Part shown: positions 12,103 through 22,359 of the stretch, in pieces
Numbering within the stretch: position 1 is the stretch's first letter
How the letters are laid out: each line of letters begins with the position of its first letter
Assembly: GCA_021432605.1 (NCBI GenBank)
Contig: MU271161.1
Coordinates: forward strand, 372,001 to 436,000
DNA length: 64,000 nt
Direction of reading: 5' to 3'
Source: Coniochaeta sp. PMI_546
Lineage: Eukaryota; Ascomycota; Sordariomycetes; Coniochaetales; Coniochaetaceae
Notes under the pieces: generated by a model
The model's database searches: none
What the model saw: only the letters and a program-made list of their open reading frames with translations
Told to the model about the DNA's origin: nothing
Translations under genes and position numbers: made by a program

Positions 12103-12507
12103 ATGGCTAACCCTGCCCCCAATTTTGATAATATTGCTGCTGCCACTGTTCTGAATACCGACCGGGAGTTACCTCTGATGATCCGTAACTTGCAAGGCGT
12201 CCATGGTACCCAAGCAATTCTTAACGAATTACGGGATATCAAGACTCGATTGACGAGGAACGAGAACAATACGACTAGACTACGGAACTCGCAAAGGTTC
12301 GCTGGTAGTTCTACGGCTACTCTTCTCCCACTTCGGAATCCTGTGACTGGGGACGAGATACCCAATCTTCCGACAACAGTTGCACAGATAAATCGACTCA
12401 CGGCAGCTGAGGCACAGCGTATTCTCCTGGAGCTACAAGTGCCTGTACCGCCCGGTACCGGTACAGGGCCACGGAGGGAAGCTGTTCTGCAGCAATTTTT
12501 CAATTGA
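12103..12507 (+). CDS. Small conserved fungal protein of unknown function
   Basis: Single-exon gene for a 134-residue protein from ATG 12103. No signal peptide or membrane segment. The pattern (N-terminal FDNIAAAT, a central helix with NELRDIKTRLTRNENN, then LRNPVTGDEIPNLPTT and a C-terminal INRLTAAEAQRILLELQVP) resembles a widespread family of uncharacterised small proteins of Sordariomycetes that I know only from memory. In that family the last third tends to look like a short helix-turn-helix (SAP-like) unit: the LTAAEAQRILLELQVP segment, then a Gly/Pro turn, then RREAVLQQF. Nucleic-acid binding would be a guess. Its leader carries a 25-bp tandem repeat. Confidence 0.7.
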   Translation: MANPAPNFDNIAAATVLNTDRELPLMIRNLQGVHGTQAILNELRDIKTRLTRNENNTTRLRNSQRFAGSSTATLLPLRNPVTGDEIPNLPTTVAQINRLTAAEAQRILLELQVPVPPGTGTGPRREAVLQQFFN

Positions 12508-13718
12508 AACGAATCAGAGACCAGCATTCTCGACCAGCCACTACTATGTAGCAGTCGGCACGGGAATTTCTGCTGGAATTCCTGTGTCTGCTGCATTTTG
12601 GATTCGCTCGTTGGGCCCCTGGACCCCAGCCTATCTCGTCCAATCAGATTCCTGCTTCTTGGCCCGACTTTGTTCCTACACAGGAGATTTCATGTACATG
12701 TGTACCTGTTCCTCAACCCACGATCATGTCAACTGTTCTTGATAAATACTCCATGCCCTCGCCTTCGATCATCCTTCCCACTTTCCTTTCGGTTCCTTCT
12801 AGTTCGGCTGCACCGTATGCCTAAACAATGGCAGAATAGCCGCGCCCTATACAACGCTTCATCCACATCAGCATTTGAGGCCGAGACATTCTCATGGAAA
12901 CGAGGTAAAGCGAGGCGCCCCGTTCCCAAGCATCTGCGGTTACCGAAAATTACTGACTGGAGAATAAGGATGTCTTGTCACTCTGTATTACTCATTTCTC
13001 AATTCCCCGTTACGTGAGAAGCAACGGGAGCCCCAAAATGTCGAGTTCGCGCAGTAGCTTAACCAGGCCCAACATGATCTGTGCAAGAGAACATCCTTCT
13101 CAACGGTTAGAAGAGAGGGGAAGCGCTGGGTCCGTGAGATTCAGAAGGAATCTGGCCTAAACCAACGTCGGCAACAGGGTGTCTGTCTAGATGGCATCGG
13201 ATACGTGATGCTAACTCTTCTATTGTGGTGGGTCCCCAGTTGGGGGGCGGTCACCCAACAGAGAAAAAGGGCTTCCAAGCCTTCCATTCGATGCAGAAGC
13301 GTGGCGCGTGCCACGCCAGGAAGAGTCTGCCTGACCTACGGACTTCGTGGCCCAAAAGTTGACTTGGCCCCGTTACGAACGTACCTACGACCGATGCGTC
13401 AGCCTGCTCGTGGACAGAAGCGCGGACGCGCTGGAGCTCTTTCGGGGATAGGGGGTGGCCGGTGTCCGCAGGATGTAGTTGACGGATGGGTGCCTTGCGG
13501 ATCGGCGCCTGTATCTAGGAGCGGGCGCTAGAGAGAATGCTGTTTGTTTGCCTAGCGAATTATTAGTATGCATATGTTATGTGTATGATAGTTCTACCAT
13601 AGTAAGTTGACAATAAATCTTATTATGCTGCATGACCCTTATCTTCTATAGTCCTACTTAATAGAGTTGCCACCGAGTGCTGCACGTTATAAGTTTCTTT
13701 TGCTGAAACTCATTTCAC
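12508..13718. other. Intergenic region downstream of the 12103 gene
   Basis: Contains the presumed 3' UTR, then sequence with scattered open frames of no recognisable content (for example 12598..13017 and 13205..13531). The stretch 13550..13670 is markedly AT-rich. No repeats or gene supported. Confidence 0.5.
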
Positions 13719-13827
13719 CTCAGATTGGTGTAGCGGTAACACGTCCGGAGTCACCAGTCAAAGCCTACAGAGCTGAAGCTGGCCCGTGAAGGGGCGGAAG
13801 TGCCGGGTTCGAATCCTGGATCTGGGA
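13719..13827 (+). tRNA. tRNA-like gene with Pol III boxes and an insert in the anticodon arm; isotype not assignable
   Basis: The ends fold as a tRNA. Acceptor stem CTCAGAT (13719..13725) pairs with ATCTGGG (13820..13826), with discriminator A at 13827. The D arm is GTGT/ACAC with loop AGCGGTA. The T arm is CCGGG/CCTGG around TTCGAAT. An internal A box (TGGTGTAGCGG) and a consensus B box (GGTTCGAATCC) are present, and a T run follows at about 13835. The anticodon arm is not normal: TCCG and CGGA can pair, but about 46-47 bases separate them, the fifth pair would be G-G, and no clean 7-base loop with U33 is visible. It may be a tRNA with a long intron, a tRNA pseudogene, or the head of a tRNA-derived short repeat. 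Confidence 0.5.
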
Positions 13828-15306
13828 CTACTACTTTTATTTTTTGTCCCCTCCCCGGTCGACAGTCTCGCCGGGTTAGGCTACTACTTCTCGCCTAGGC
13901 TTTTAACCTCCCGGTTAGTATGGTACCTATGGCTTCGCGGTCAATAGTCTCAAGGCCCACCCAGTCCTTGTGCCGCCCGTCCCAGTAGAGTCTTGGCTAA
14001 CTGCTATCAAAGATAATCCGTAGGTACGTTAGGTTCTGGATAACTTTGGTCTGACGATAATATCGAGCGGTCGGATAGCCCGGGCCATAAAATATACCAG
14101 TACCTTGAGAGCTCCAATCGAGGCCCTCTATGAGTGTTCTGAGTTGCCAAACCCGGATTGCAGAACATTTACCGCTACGCCTATAGAGGTCGCTGGCCTC
14201 CTGCGTTTCACCCTCTACGACGCCATCATTGTCCGCTGGCACGCCTCCGACTTCTCGATCCTACCCGCGGCTGTTAAATACCACTGACAGATCCCTGAAA
14301 CGCCTGTGGATCGTACATACATTCGACACCGATTCTGGCTTTAGACCTTCGTATCAGACACTGCGAATCTTCGGCACCCCTGTTGCCCTAACTAAGTGAG
14401 GCTTCTAGGCTGTGCGCCTGATAGGGATACGCAGGAAGTGATCTATCGTCGTTGGCGGAAATCGATACTCGCTTTTGTGTTGTCGGCCTTTTTTCATCGA
14501 AAAGGACGTCGCTTGTTTCTTCGTTCCTAGCAATATTGAAGTTCCTTAGAGGTGAGCGGCGGGACTTCTGGTATTCCCAACGCCACAAGCTGCGCTTAGA
14601 CCCGAGAAATCTGATGTTACGTACTATCAGCCGGAGCCATGAGCAGGGTATACTCGAAGCCCTACCAAAGTACCCAAAGGAAATAGTCCAGTGTACAGAC
14701 TGCTGCCACCAAACAGGTCTATACCGTCTGCTCTGACGAAAGCAGAACCTTAAGAGAATTAACGAACAACAAGATACGACGACCGCGTGATCTACGGGAG
14801 TCACGCCAGGCCCTCGGGTTCGTAGTACCGCGTACGGAGAAACCTAAAAACCTCGTCCGATAATCAGAGTCATCGGAGTAGCTAGCACGGGTAGGATCAG
14901 GCTTTGGCGAAGGCTACAAAACAGCCAAGCTGCCGTGTTCGAGCACTTGCTCAGAATCCTGCCTTTCCATCAACCATACAAGCACACGCTCATCCACATC
15001 TATAACCTACACTATAGTAAGCCAAACCGTGCCCTCTTAGTAAGCCAACCCGAGCCCTCTGAAGCCGTGGTCTCGCTAACCTCGATAAGATACCGAGCCT
15101 GAGGGTCTTCATCCCGGTCCTCAATAAGGATCAGAAGACACTTACGGTAGAGAAATCGGCTCTCCCGAAGTTACGAAATTGTACCCATCGGCAAACCCCC
15201 CCCTCCCGACCTTCTCGAGCGCCTCGTCTTCGGCCTTAAGAAGGCTAAGGACCAAAGAACTACTACTAAGAAGAAGAAGGCCGAAGTAGGAAAATATATC
15301 GTCAAC
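13828..15306. other. Intergenic region between the tRNA-like gene and the F-box gene
   Basis: About 1.5 kb without a supportable gene. Open frames are short and lack motifs. Its position after a tRNA-like sequence and its patchy composition would fit an eroded transposable element, but I found no reverse transcriptase, integrase or transposase motif and no terminal repeats. Purine-rich AAG/GAA sequence precedes the F-box gene at about 15235..15285. Confidence 0.45.
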
Positions 15307-16389
15307 ATGTCCACGTTCCTCCACGGTACCCCATGGAGAGCAATATTTCGTCACCTTAAATTGACGCAGACCATAGCCCCTAAGCAGGCAGACTCAGCCC
15401 TACTCCAGCAACCTCTCGATGTTTTGTTCGAACTACTGAGATTTCTTCCCCCTGAATCAGCAGTAGTCCTGTCTCTCACCTGTAAGGCGGCATTCGATGC
15501 GCTGTTTTTGGTTGCGAAACACAACCTGGACGACTCAAGCCTCACAGAGCTACTCTGTCTCTTAGAGAGGGATCTCGGCCGCCGATTTTTCCATTGCCAC
15601 TTCTGCAACCGACTACACCGTTTCTCTCCGTCCTGGTCGCCTAGTTGTCCTGAATTACAATGCGGGCCCAAGATGAATAGTTTGGGCAAGCTTTTTATCA
15701 ATTTTAATCATGTCCATCTGGTGATGAACAGGCACTATTTCGGACACGGACACGGACACGGATTAAGCCTGAGCCAACTTGAGCGTACAATCCCCCCATT
15801 TTGGGATGGCTGGCACATCAAGTCGTCAGCGATGGTTATTCAGGGTCAACTCTTCGTCTCTGTATTACACACACTTGAACTACACGGTGACCGCCCACAA
15901 AATCGACGCGCGCTGGACCATTGGTACGACCATCACATCTGCCATCATGTTACGACACACCCTCCCCTAGTTAGCCCTAGTGAGAGAGATATACGGCCTA
16001 GACGAATAGAGGAGCTAGGTCCATGGGGTAGCGATGGGTCCTTCAGCGATGCAAAAGAGTGTGTCGATATAGGTGGATCTTGCCTGGTTTGTCTGACAGA
16101 CTTCATGACTACCATCCAGCGACGAGACTATGGTCCTGGTGGGCTAGCAGGCGAGCTTTGGAGCATCAAGGTAGTTTCATACCATCAACTTGGCGCTTGC
16201 AGATCGCCCGACGACTGGAACTGGCAAATATTCACGGCCAGGCGACCGTCAACCTCCATCACACGACAGCGTTCTCTCTATTCCTCTCACGAACCAGGGG
16301 CAGTCAAGGAACGCTGGGATGTACACTTGCGCGCCGCCGCATCTACCAAAACGAAACTCAGCACATTTGTCGCCTCACTGTTCCCCTAG
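15307..16389 (+). CDS. F-box domain protein, fungal lineage-specific family
   Basis: Single-exon gene for a 360-residue protein from ATG 15307. Residues about 36-65 form an F-box (PLDVLFELLRFLPPESAVVL, then SLTCKAAFDAL), the motif that binds Skp1 in SCF ubiquitin ligases. The remainder has paired Cys typical of fungal F-box proteins of this sort (CHFC near residue 97, CLVC in the C-terminal third) and a His-rich stretch HYFGHGHGHGLSLSQL coded by the repeat GGACAC at about 15741..15758. There is no LRR, WD40 or Kelch repeat, so substrate choice cannot be inferred. Such proteins are numerous and poorly conserved in filamentous ascomycetes. Function beyond Skp1 binding is inference. Confidence 0.82.
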   Translation: MSTFLHGTPWRAIFRHLKLTQTIAPKQADSALLQQPLDVLFELLRFLPPESAVVLSLTCKAAFDALFLVAKHNLDDSSLTELLCLLERDLGRRFFHCHFCNRLHRFSPSWSPSCPELQCGPKMNSLGKLFINFNHVHLVMNRHYFGHGHGHGLSLSQLERTIPPFWDGWHIKSSAMVIQGQLFVSVLHTLELHGDRPQNRRALDHWYDHHICHHVTTHPPLVSPSERDIRPRRIEELGPWGSDGSFSDAKECVDIGGSCLVCLTDFMTTIQRRDYGPGGLAGELWSIKVVSYHQLGACRSPDDWNWQIFTARRPSTSITRQRSLYSSHEPGAVKERWDVHLRAAASTKTKLSTFVASLFP

Positions 16390-16827
16390 TCACATACCTG
16401 ACCGGCAGGCCATTTTAGGATGCCGTATATGGTATTGCTTTACGAAATGCCGGTACGTGTGTACTGTACATGCGTACCGTAAATCTTTAATGGGCTGCCG
16501 GTCTGTGCCAGCTGTCAAGATTTGCGGCGTAGCTCTTCCCATGCCTCGTTAATCGCAAATATGCTTGTTTCCGTACGTCTTTTATGTTGCCAGTCCTTGA
16601 ACGGGCGAGATTGAGCCCAAAAACATCTACCTATAGACTGCCAAGCGACAGAGACACGGGATTGTATACCCGTATAGGTTAGACATAGTGCTTGATCGAA
16701 CGTATCATATAGGGTGAAGCTTATCCATCACAGACCTCAAAACTGCCCCAAATTGAGGTTGGAGAACAAGCCGGACGACCTTAGGACTCATTTTACCCCT
16801 GAGAGAGACTGAGACAGAGCCATCAGG
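16390..16827. other. Intergenic region upstream of the DTD gene
   Basis: 438 bases between the F-box stop and the short first coding exon of the deacylase gene, both on plus. It must contain the promoter of the latter. No gene or clear motif is seen. Confidence 0.5.
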
Positions 16828-17708
16828 ATGAAAGGTAGGAAACGTCCCCCTCCAGACCAGACGTCTCATCCATAACACACCGATTACTCAACACCATCTC
16901 TCAGCAATCCTCCAACGCGTCCTCTCCGCGTCAGTAACAGTAGACTCCGTCCTGGTCTCCTCGATCGGCAAGGGCGTGCTCGTCTTCGCCGCCATGGCGC
17001 CGGGGGACACGGAGAAAGAAGCAGATTCTCTGGCCGCGAAGGTGCTCAAGATGAGGCTCTGGGACGACGAGGACGGTGGGCGGGTGGGTTGCTTCCCCCT
17101 TATCCCCTGCAACCATGCGGATCGGAATTTTGAAGTGGAGTGAATTTGTTGAGAGGGGTCTGCTTGTTGACAGACGGGTTGAGATGCTGATGATGACGAT
17201 GATGGCTGGTAGTGGAAGCGATCCGTCCAGGACATTAAAGGCGAGGTACTTTGCGGTGAGTTTTTCTCCTTACAGAACCCGCTATCTCTATTCTATTCTG
17301 CGGTGTATATCCTCCCTTTCCTCTGACAGACTTGACTGACCTTACACCCCCCACGCCCTGCCAGTATCACAATCCACCCTACTAGCCTCGACGAAAAAGG
17401 GGAGCAAACCAGACTTCCACGGCGCCCTAGGAGGGGAGGAAGCAAAGAGGCTGTACCAGTACTTCTACTCTAAAGTGCAGGAGGGTTACCAGGCCGAGCG
17501 AGTCAAGGACGGCGTGTTCCAGGCTATGATGCAGGTTGCGCTTGTCAATGACGGGCCGGTAAGCCTTGTCCCTTGAATCCGGTGACGAGGAAAGGCAGGT
17601 GATGGGTGCGAGAGGAATGCTAACGTTCGATAGGTTACGATAGAGATTAACGCCGCGCCAAGGGTGGACGGTAAGAAGAAGGAGCAGAGTAATGGCGGTG
17701 ACTCTTGA
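16828..17708 (+). CDS. DTD1: D-aminoacyl-tRNA (D-Tyr-tRNA) deacylase
   Basis: Removes D-amino acids mischarged on tRNA, a cytosolic proofreading enzyme of the DTD fold. Five exons reconstructed by splice signals: 16828..16834, 16905..17083, 17213..17255, 17365..17558, 17634..17708. The first coding exon is only 7 nt (ATGAAAG) and gives MKAILQRVLSASVTVD after joining. Conserved segments follow in order: VSSIGKGVLVF, GDTEKEAD, KVLKMRLWDDE, the SQxTL motif (SQSTLLAS here) and the C-terminal Gly-cisPro motif in DGPVTIEINAAP, which forms the chiral filter. The usual signature is SQFTL; Ser replaces Phe here. The C-terminus is a short Lys/Asn-rich tail. No frame along the gene is open throughout, so it is easily missed without splicing. 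Confidence 0.92.
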
Positions 17709-18020
17709 TAGTTTTGATGATGATGAAGTTAGACGAACAGATTTGGGAAGGCAGATACAACCACAGGGGGAAATGCATCTCCCAGCAGAACGGAGACGCG
17801 AGAAACAGCATCGGTCACCCATACACATAGACGGTCAGAGAATCCTTTTTAATTCCATAGCCAAACTTCTGAGCTAGAGTTCTCACCAACGCGATCCCTC
17901 AGCCAGGAAAGCATGCAGCATAACAACCAAGACAAGAATAGAATAAAACCTGCTTCAGCCAAAAATTTTCCCAGAGAAGGCCAACCTATCCCCCCCGAAT
18001 CCTTGCTCACTCCCTTATTC
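17709..18020. other. Short region between convergent genes
   Basis: 312 bases between the stop of the deacylase gene (plus) and the stop of fimbrin (minus). It should hold both 3' UTRs, which may overlap. No other feature seen. Confidence 0.6.
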
Positions 18021-20195
18021 TTACGAAGACATCTTCTCATACGTCGCCATAAGCGAACCTGTCATAACGGTCAGTAACAATGTCCCAGATACACCTCGAG
18101 ACACATCCACGCAACAAAACTCACCGATAAAAGTAGTAACCAGCCGGCTGCGCACCTGGCAGATATCCTCGGGGACAAGCCAGATGGTCGCCCCGAGCTT
18201 GCGGGCAATGCTGATGCTCAGCTTGGCGTTCAGGTACGCGTCCTCGTCCGTCTTGCCGGGCGTGACGAGGTCGTAGTCGACGTAGCTGCTCTTCATGCCG
18301 TTGAGCACGTCCAGCAGGAACACGCCGCTCCCGATGGACGAGTCCTTGAAGGACCGGATGCTCGAGTTCCGCCCGCCCTTGCGGCTCATGTCGTTCGCCC
18401 ACCGCACCATCTCCGCGTCCGTGATCTCCTTCTTGCCGAGGCGTTGTGCCAGCGCCGAGAGGGTGAGGGTGATGTCCTTGCGCATGAGCTGCCAGACGAG
18501 GCCTAGAGTAAGCGTGCGCTGCCCGTCTGTGATGTCTGCGCCCTGGATGCCGACTAGCGAGAAACCGTATGTCTTGCCCAGCTCGATGGCGTAGTTCGTG
18601 TTCTCGACGGCCTTGAAGCGCAGCATCTCGCTGCCGTCGGCCCGGGGCTTGTTGACGTGGCGCCAGTTGACGGAGCCCTTGATGACCTTGTCGTAGGCCT
18701 GCAGGAGTATGGTGCCGTCGCGGAGGTCGTCGAAGAAGGATTGCACCGCCGGCTGCACGTCGAGGGAGTTGAGCCATAACGTAAAAACGCGGGCCTCGCG
18801 CTCGCCCTCGGCGTCGAAGTCTTCTACTTGCAGCTTCTCCTCTTCCGTGATAGGGTCGAGGCACGGGTGCGTGTTGAACAGGTTGGCGACGAAGGCGAGG
18901 TTGAGCTTGGGGTTGCCGGCGACGAGGGAGGTGGGGGTGAGGAACTTGCGGCAGCCGAGCTTGTCGGCGTTGTCGAGGACTTGCTCTGCGCGCTGGAGCA
19001 GGTCGCGGGTCTGGAGCGGTGCTCGCGTGGCGCCGTATTCGGCTCCGATCTGGGCGAGCAGGACCGTGTAGTTCTCGCCGTCTTTCACGTCGGAGGAGAA
19101 GTTTGTTACCCTGCGTGGCCAGTTGGCTGCCTTGAGGTGGTAGTTGAACCAGCGGAGGAGGATCTGCTCGGGGGGCAGTCGCAGGAACTGCTCCAGGGTC
19201 TCGTCCTCTTCCAGCAGTCGGTACAGCTCGGGGTGCAGCTTGATATCGATCTTGCCGAGCAGACCTCTGCGGATGATCTGCCAGATCAAGCCCAGAATCA
19301 GATGCTCCCGTACCTCAATGATGTCTTCGCTGCCAATGTTCACCACCGAACAGCCGATACCCTTTGCCGACTCAATAACGATGTTGTTGTTCTCGGTCAT
19401 CTGGAAGGTGTTGAGTTTCTTTGTCTTCCTACCAGGCACGTTGAGCACACGCTCATCGATGGTGTCCGGGACACTGTCGTTGATGAGCTTCGCCAGAACC
19501 AGACCGTCCTTGCATTCGTCAAACATCTCAAAGGTGTCGGTGGGAAAGGGCAGGCGGTTGCCGATGTCCGGGTCTCCTGCGAGGACGGCATTGATATGGC
19601 GGGTGAACTCGGTGCGCTCGTCTTCGTTGATGGTGTGGGTGACGTTGGCGTTGGAACCCTGGACATGGATCTTGCCGGAGGAGCCTCCGCCAATGCTATT
19701 CTTGGAGGCGTGTCCGCCGGTCCGCTGTGATATTACTGCAGCAGGTGAAGATGGCACTGGCGCTGAGGAGGTTTTGCTCGCGGGGGACGAGGTATCACGA
19801 AGTTTGGCGACGAGCTATATATAGCCAGCACGGGTCAGCAGTGCGATGTACGGATAGCCAGGAGATAGCTTACGCCGACGTAGTCCTCGAGCTCAACACG
19901 TCTTGACGAGTCCAGGCCGACATCTTTCAGGGCTGCGCGGACGACGTCGTAGGGCTGGCGCTCGCTCTGCTGTGTAGCCTTGATGGCGGTGGCTTCGTCG
20001 ATGTAGCCCTTGTCGTCGACGTCGAGCTTGCGGAAAGCATCAGTCAGGCTGAAAATATCGCCCTGCTGGAACTGAGGATATTTCCTAGACTCGAGTTAGA
20101 AAGGCGCAAGAGAAAAGAAGCCAAGAGGGCGGTATGCGTCCGTCGAGCTCCAAGGCGCAAAGTAAAACGTACCTCTGTAGCTTGAGCACGTTCAT
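18021..20195 (-). CDS. SAC6: Fimbrin (plastin), actin-bundling protein
   Basis: Cross-links actin filaments in cortical patches and the subapical endocytic collar of hyphae. Four exons: 20173..20195, 19874..20084, 18125..19814, 18021..18058; 653 residues. The start MNVLKLQ plus RKYPQFQQGDIFSL is split by intron 1. Residues about 20-75 form the N-terminal EF-hand region (DAFRKLDVDDKGYIDEATAI); one loop looks canonical. Four calponin-homology domains follow in two actin-binding pairs, seen from segments such as DGLVLAKLINDSVPDTIDER, LLRWFNYHLKAANWPRRVTN, FTLWLNSLDVQPAVQSFFDD and MVRWANDMSRKGG. The C-terminus FIGSLMATYEKMSS is restored only by the last intron. Length and order match fungal fimbrins. 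Confidence 0.97.
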
Positions 20196-21098
20196 GTCTC
20201 CAGACACTCCGGCAGCTGCGGATTAAACAGATGGAAGCTCGACACTAGTCGTAGAAGCAGTAATTTGAATGCCAAACTGAACTGCAAGTAAGAATGTCTC
20301 TGGATATTTCGACAATAAAAGGGAATCAGATGTTGCGAATCTCTGGGGACTTCAGTGCTGTCGGACTGCAGGAAGAATGAATGAAGGTCTTTGGCGGGAT
20401 GGCGGGGGAAGGAGGGACGGCACTGATGTCAGCGCGCACCTTCCCTGCTAGCGAGTGATACTAGACTCTAATATGTACGTATACAGTACTGTGGTATTAG
20501 GTACCTGCTGAGCCACAGTCATGTACACGCAATTGGGCCGCGCAGGCCGCAAGGCAGCCCTTTCTTTGACTCTTTTTCTTCGGCTTCCATGGCACCGGTG
20601 GAGCTATTTTCAACCCCTGCCAAGCCACACTTTCATAGTGCACAAGTACCTTAGTACATCCGCAGAGGTTGCGTTAAGCGGGGACTGTCTCTCTCTCTCT
20701 GTGTTTGGTGGTCACAGAAGTACCTCACTAACGGGAAAATCGAGTTTTCATGCTGCTTTGGGCCATCTTCAGGCGTCAAGATAACTTCACCCGGAGTTTT
20801 CACTTCACATAGGTAACGACATATCCACAGTTGGTGCCTTGGATTCTCAAACTCATTACACTAAGATTAGCTTTAACGTAAGTCTGTCACGATTCTGTTG
20901 TGATCCCGAGAACAGAGCATCTGCTCTCTACCACCTCGGCATCACTCACTCACCATGTCAAAACATCTTTCCGTCTCAAGACACGCACACTAACACATTA
21001 CATAGGCACCTAAAGTGGAACCTGCTCAGAGCAAGCGGCCAGAGTCCAGGCGACCATCTCATTTGACTTCATCACCGACTCAACACCCCACCGTTACC
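20196..21098. promoter_or_regulatory. Divergent region between fimbrin and the RING/ankyrin gene
   Basis: About 900 bases with genes pointing away on both sides, so it holds both promoters. It includes a CT-dinucleotide run near 20689..20700 and GGTACC at 20501..20506. No gene supported. Confidence 0.5.
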
Positions 21099-21848
21099 AT
21101 GACCTGCGTCGCCTGCCATGACCCCCTGGTCATGACCGTCGACCCAGACTCAGACTCAGACTCCGAGTCAGGCCAACCCGGCCCCTCGTCCTCAGCCCAG
21201 GCCTCCTCCTCCTCCGAAACAGTCCCCGACGACCTCCACCTCCCCTGCGGGTGCCACTTCCACTGGCAGTGTCTCCTCGACCAATCCCCCCAGATCGCCA
21301 GCACCCTCAGCTGTCCCAACTGCTCAACCACCCTCACCCCCAACCCCTCCTCCGGCATCCAGGCCGTCTACTCCTCCGAAGGCGGCCAGTCCGAACCAGT
21401 CGACCTGCTACCCATCGTGCAAGAAGAAGCCCACCTCCAGTCCCACCCAGAGGAGAGGCCGGCCAGGGCATTGCACACCATGGTAAGCGAGGGCGACGTA
21501 GAGGGCATCGTCTCGCTCCTCCGCGACACGGACTCGGCCGCCGAACGGTCCGCACTGCTCAGCTACCAGGACCCTCTGTCGGGGGGCAGGAATGCCCTAC
21601 ACGTGGCCGTCGAGCACGGCAAGGCGGATGCCTTCTGGTTGCTGCTTTGGGTGGCGAGTGATCTGCCGACGGGCAACTTCTCGACTGAGATGCGGCAGAC
21701 GATGGGGAGTATCGGACTGGAAAGGAGTAATGGCGAGGATTTGCGGTTTGTGAAAGATGTAGAGGGCCGGACGCCGGGTGACTATGCTGCTGTGAGTGGC
21801 GAGTGGGATGAGTGGATCAACGGGGGTGTTTTTATGCTGAGGAGTTGA
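21099..21848 (+). CDS. Small protein with RING-like finger and ankyrin repeats
   Basis: Single-exon gene for 249 residues. I chose ATG 21099 because it is preceded by ACC and starts MTCVACHDPL; the upstream in-frame stretch has no ATG. The N-terminus has Cys/His pairs in RING order: CVAC, then CGCHFHWQC, then CPNC, with an acidic Ser/Asp insert (DSDSDSESG) in the first loop. The second half holds about two ankyrin repeats (RALHTMVSEGDVEGIVSLL; GRNALHVAVEHGKADAFWLL) and a weaker third (EGRTPGDYAAVSGEWDEWI). The combination suggests a ubiquitin-ligase-like adaptor, but spacing around the third and fourth RING ligands is irregular, so catalytic activity is uncertain. It is unusually compact. Confidence 0.8.
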   Translation: MTCVACHDPLVMTVDPDSDSDSESGQPGPSSSAQASSSSETVPDDLHLPCGCHFHWQCLLDQSPQIASTLSCPNCSTTLTPNPSSGIQAVYSSEGGQSEPVDLLPIVQEEAHLQSHPEERPARALHTMVSEGDVEGIVSLLRDTDSAAERSALLSYQDPLSGGRNALHVAVEHGKADAFWLLLWVASDLPTGNFSTEMRQTMGSIGLERSNGEDLRFVKDVEGRTPGDYAAVSGEWDEWINGGVFMLRS

Positions 21849-22359
21849 TAAGTTTCAGGATTGGTAGTTGGCGTTGCTTTCAGGGATAGCAAAAGGTAAA
21901 AGGATAGGGGAGGAAAATAGATTTACAGCCATAGGGGGTCGAGGCTGGGTTTCATGATGGCGGCATTTAGATTTGGGAGGCATGCTCATCTTCTGAGGGC
22001 GATTGATAGAGCTTGTAGGCGAGCAATGGCCATGAATCCCTTCCAAGTGAAGGGGGCGTCTGGCACTTTAGAAAGAAAACAAGACAATGCCTTTCATCTA
22101 TGTAACCCCCATTATGTCCACCGGTCATCTCGACTCGTGATAATGTTACAGTGAACCAGCATCGAACCCCTCCCACATATGCAGATAGATATACTAAAAG
22201 TACAAGACATGAATGGCCGTAAGATCGTGACATAGAAAACCAACGCTTTGCACCTCCCCCTTCCCGTTCATCTATGATGTCCGTACCCCTTATCGACCGA
22301 ACTACCATCCTCCCTCCCGCCCATCTTCCGCTCTCTTCTGTCCACCTTTTTGGCCCGTC
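21849..22359. other. Region between convergent genes
   Basis: 511 bases between the stop of the RING/ankyrin gene and the stop of the C2H2 transcription factor on minus. Probably both 3' UTRs. No other feature seen. Confidence 0.55.

Noticed and set aside
18828-19730. A 300-codon open frame antisense to fimbrin
   Set aside because: It lies fully within a strongly conserved exon on the other strand and has no family features.
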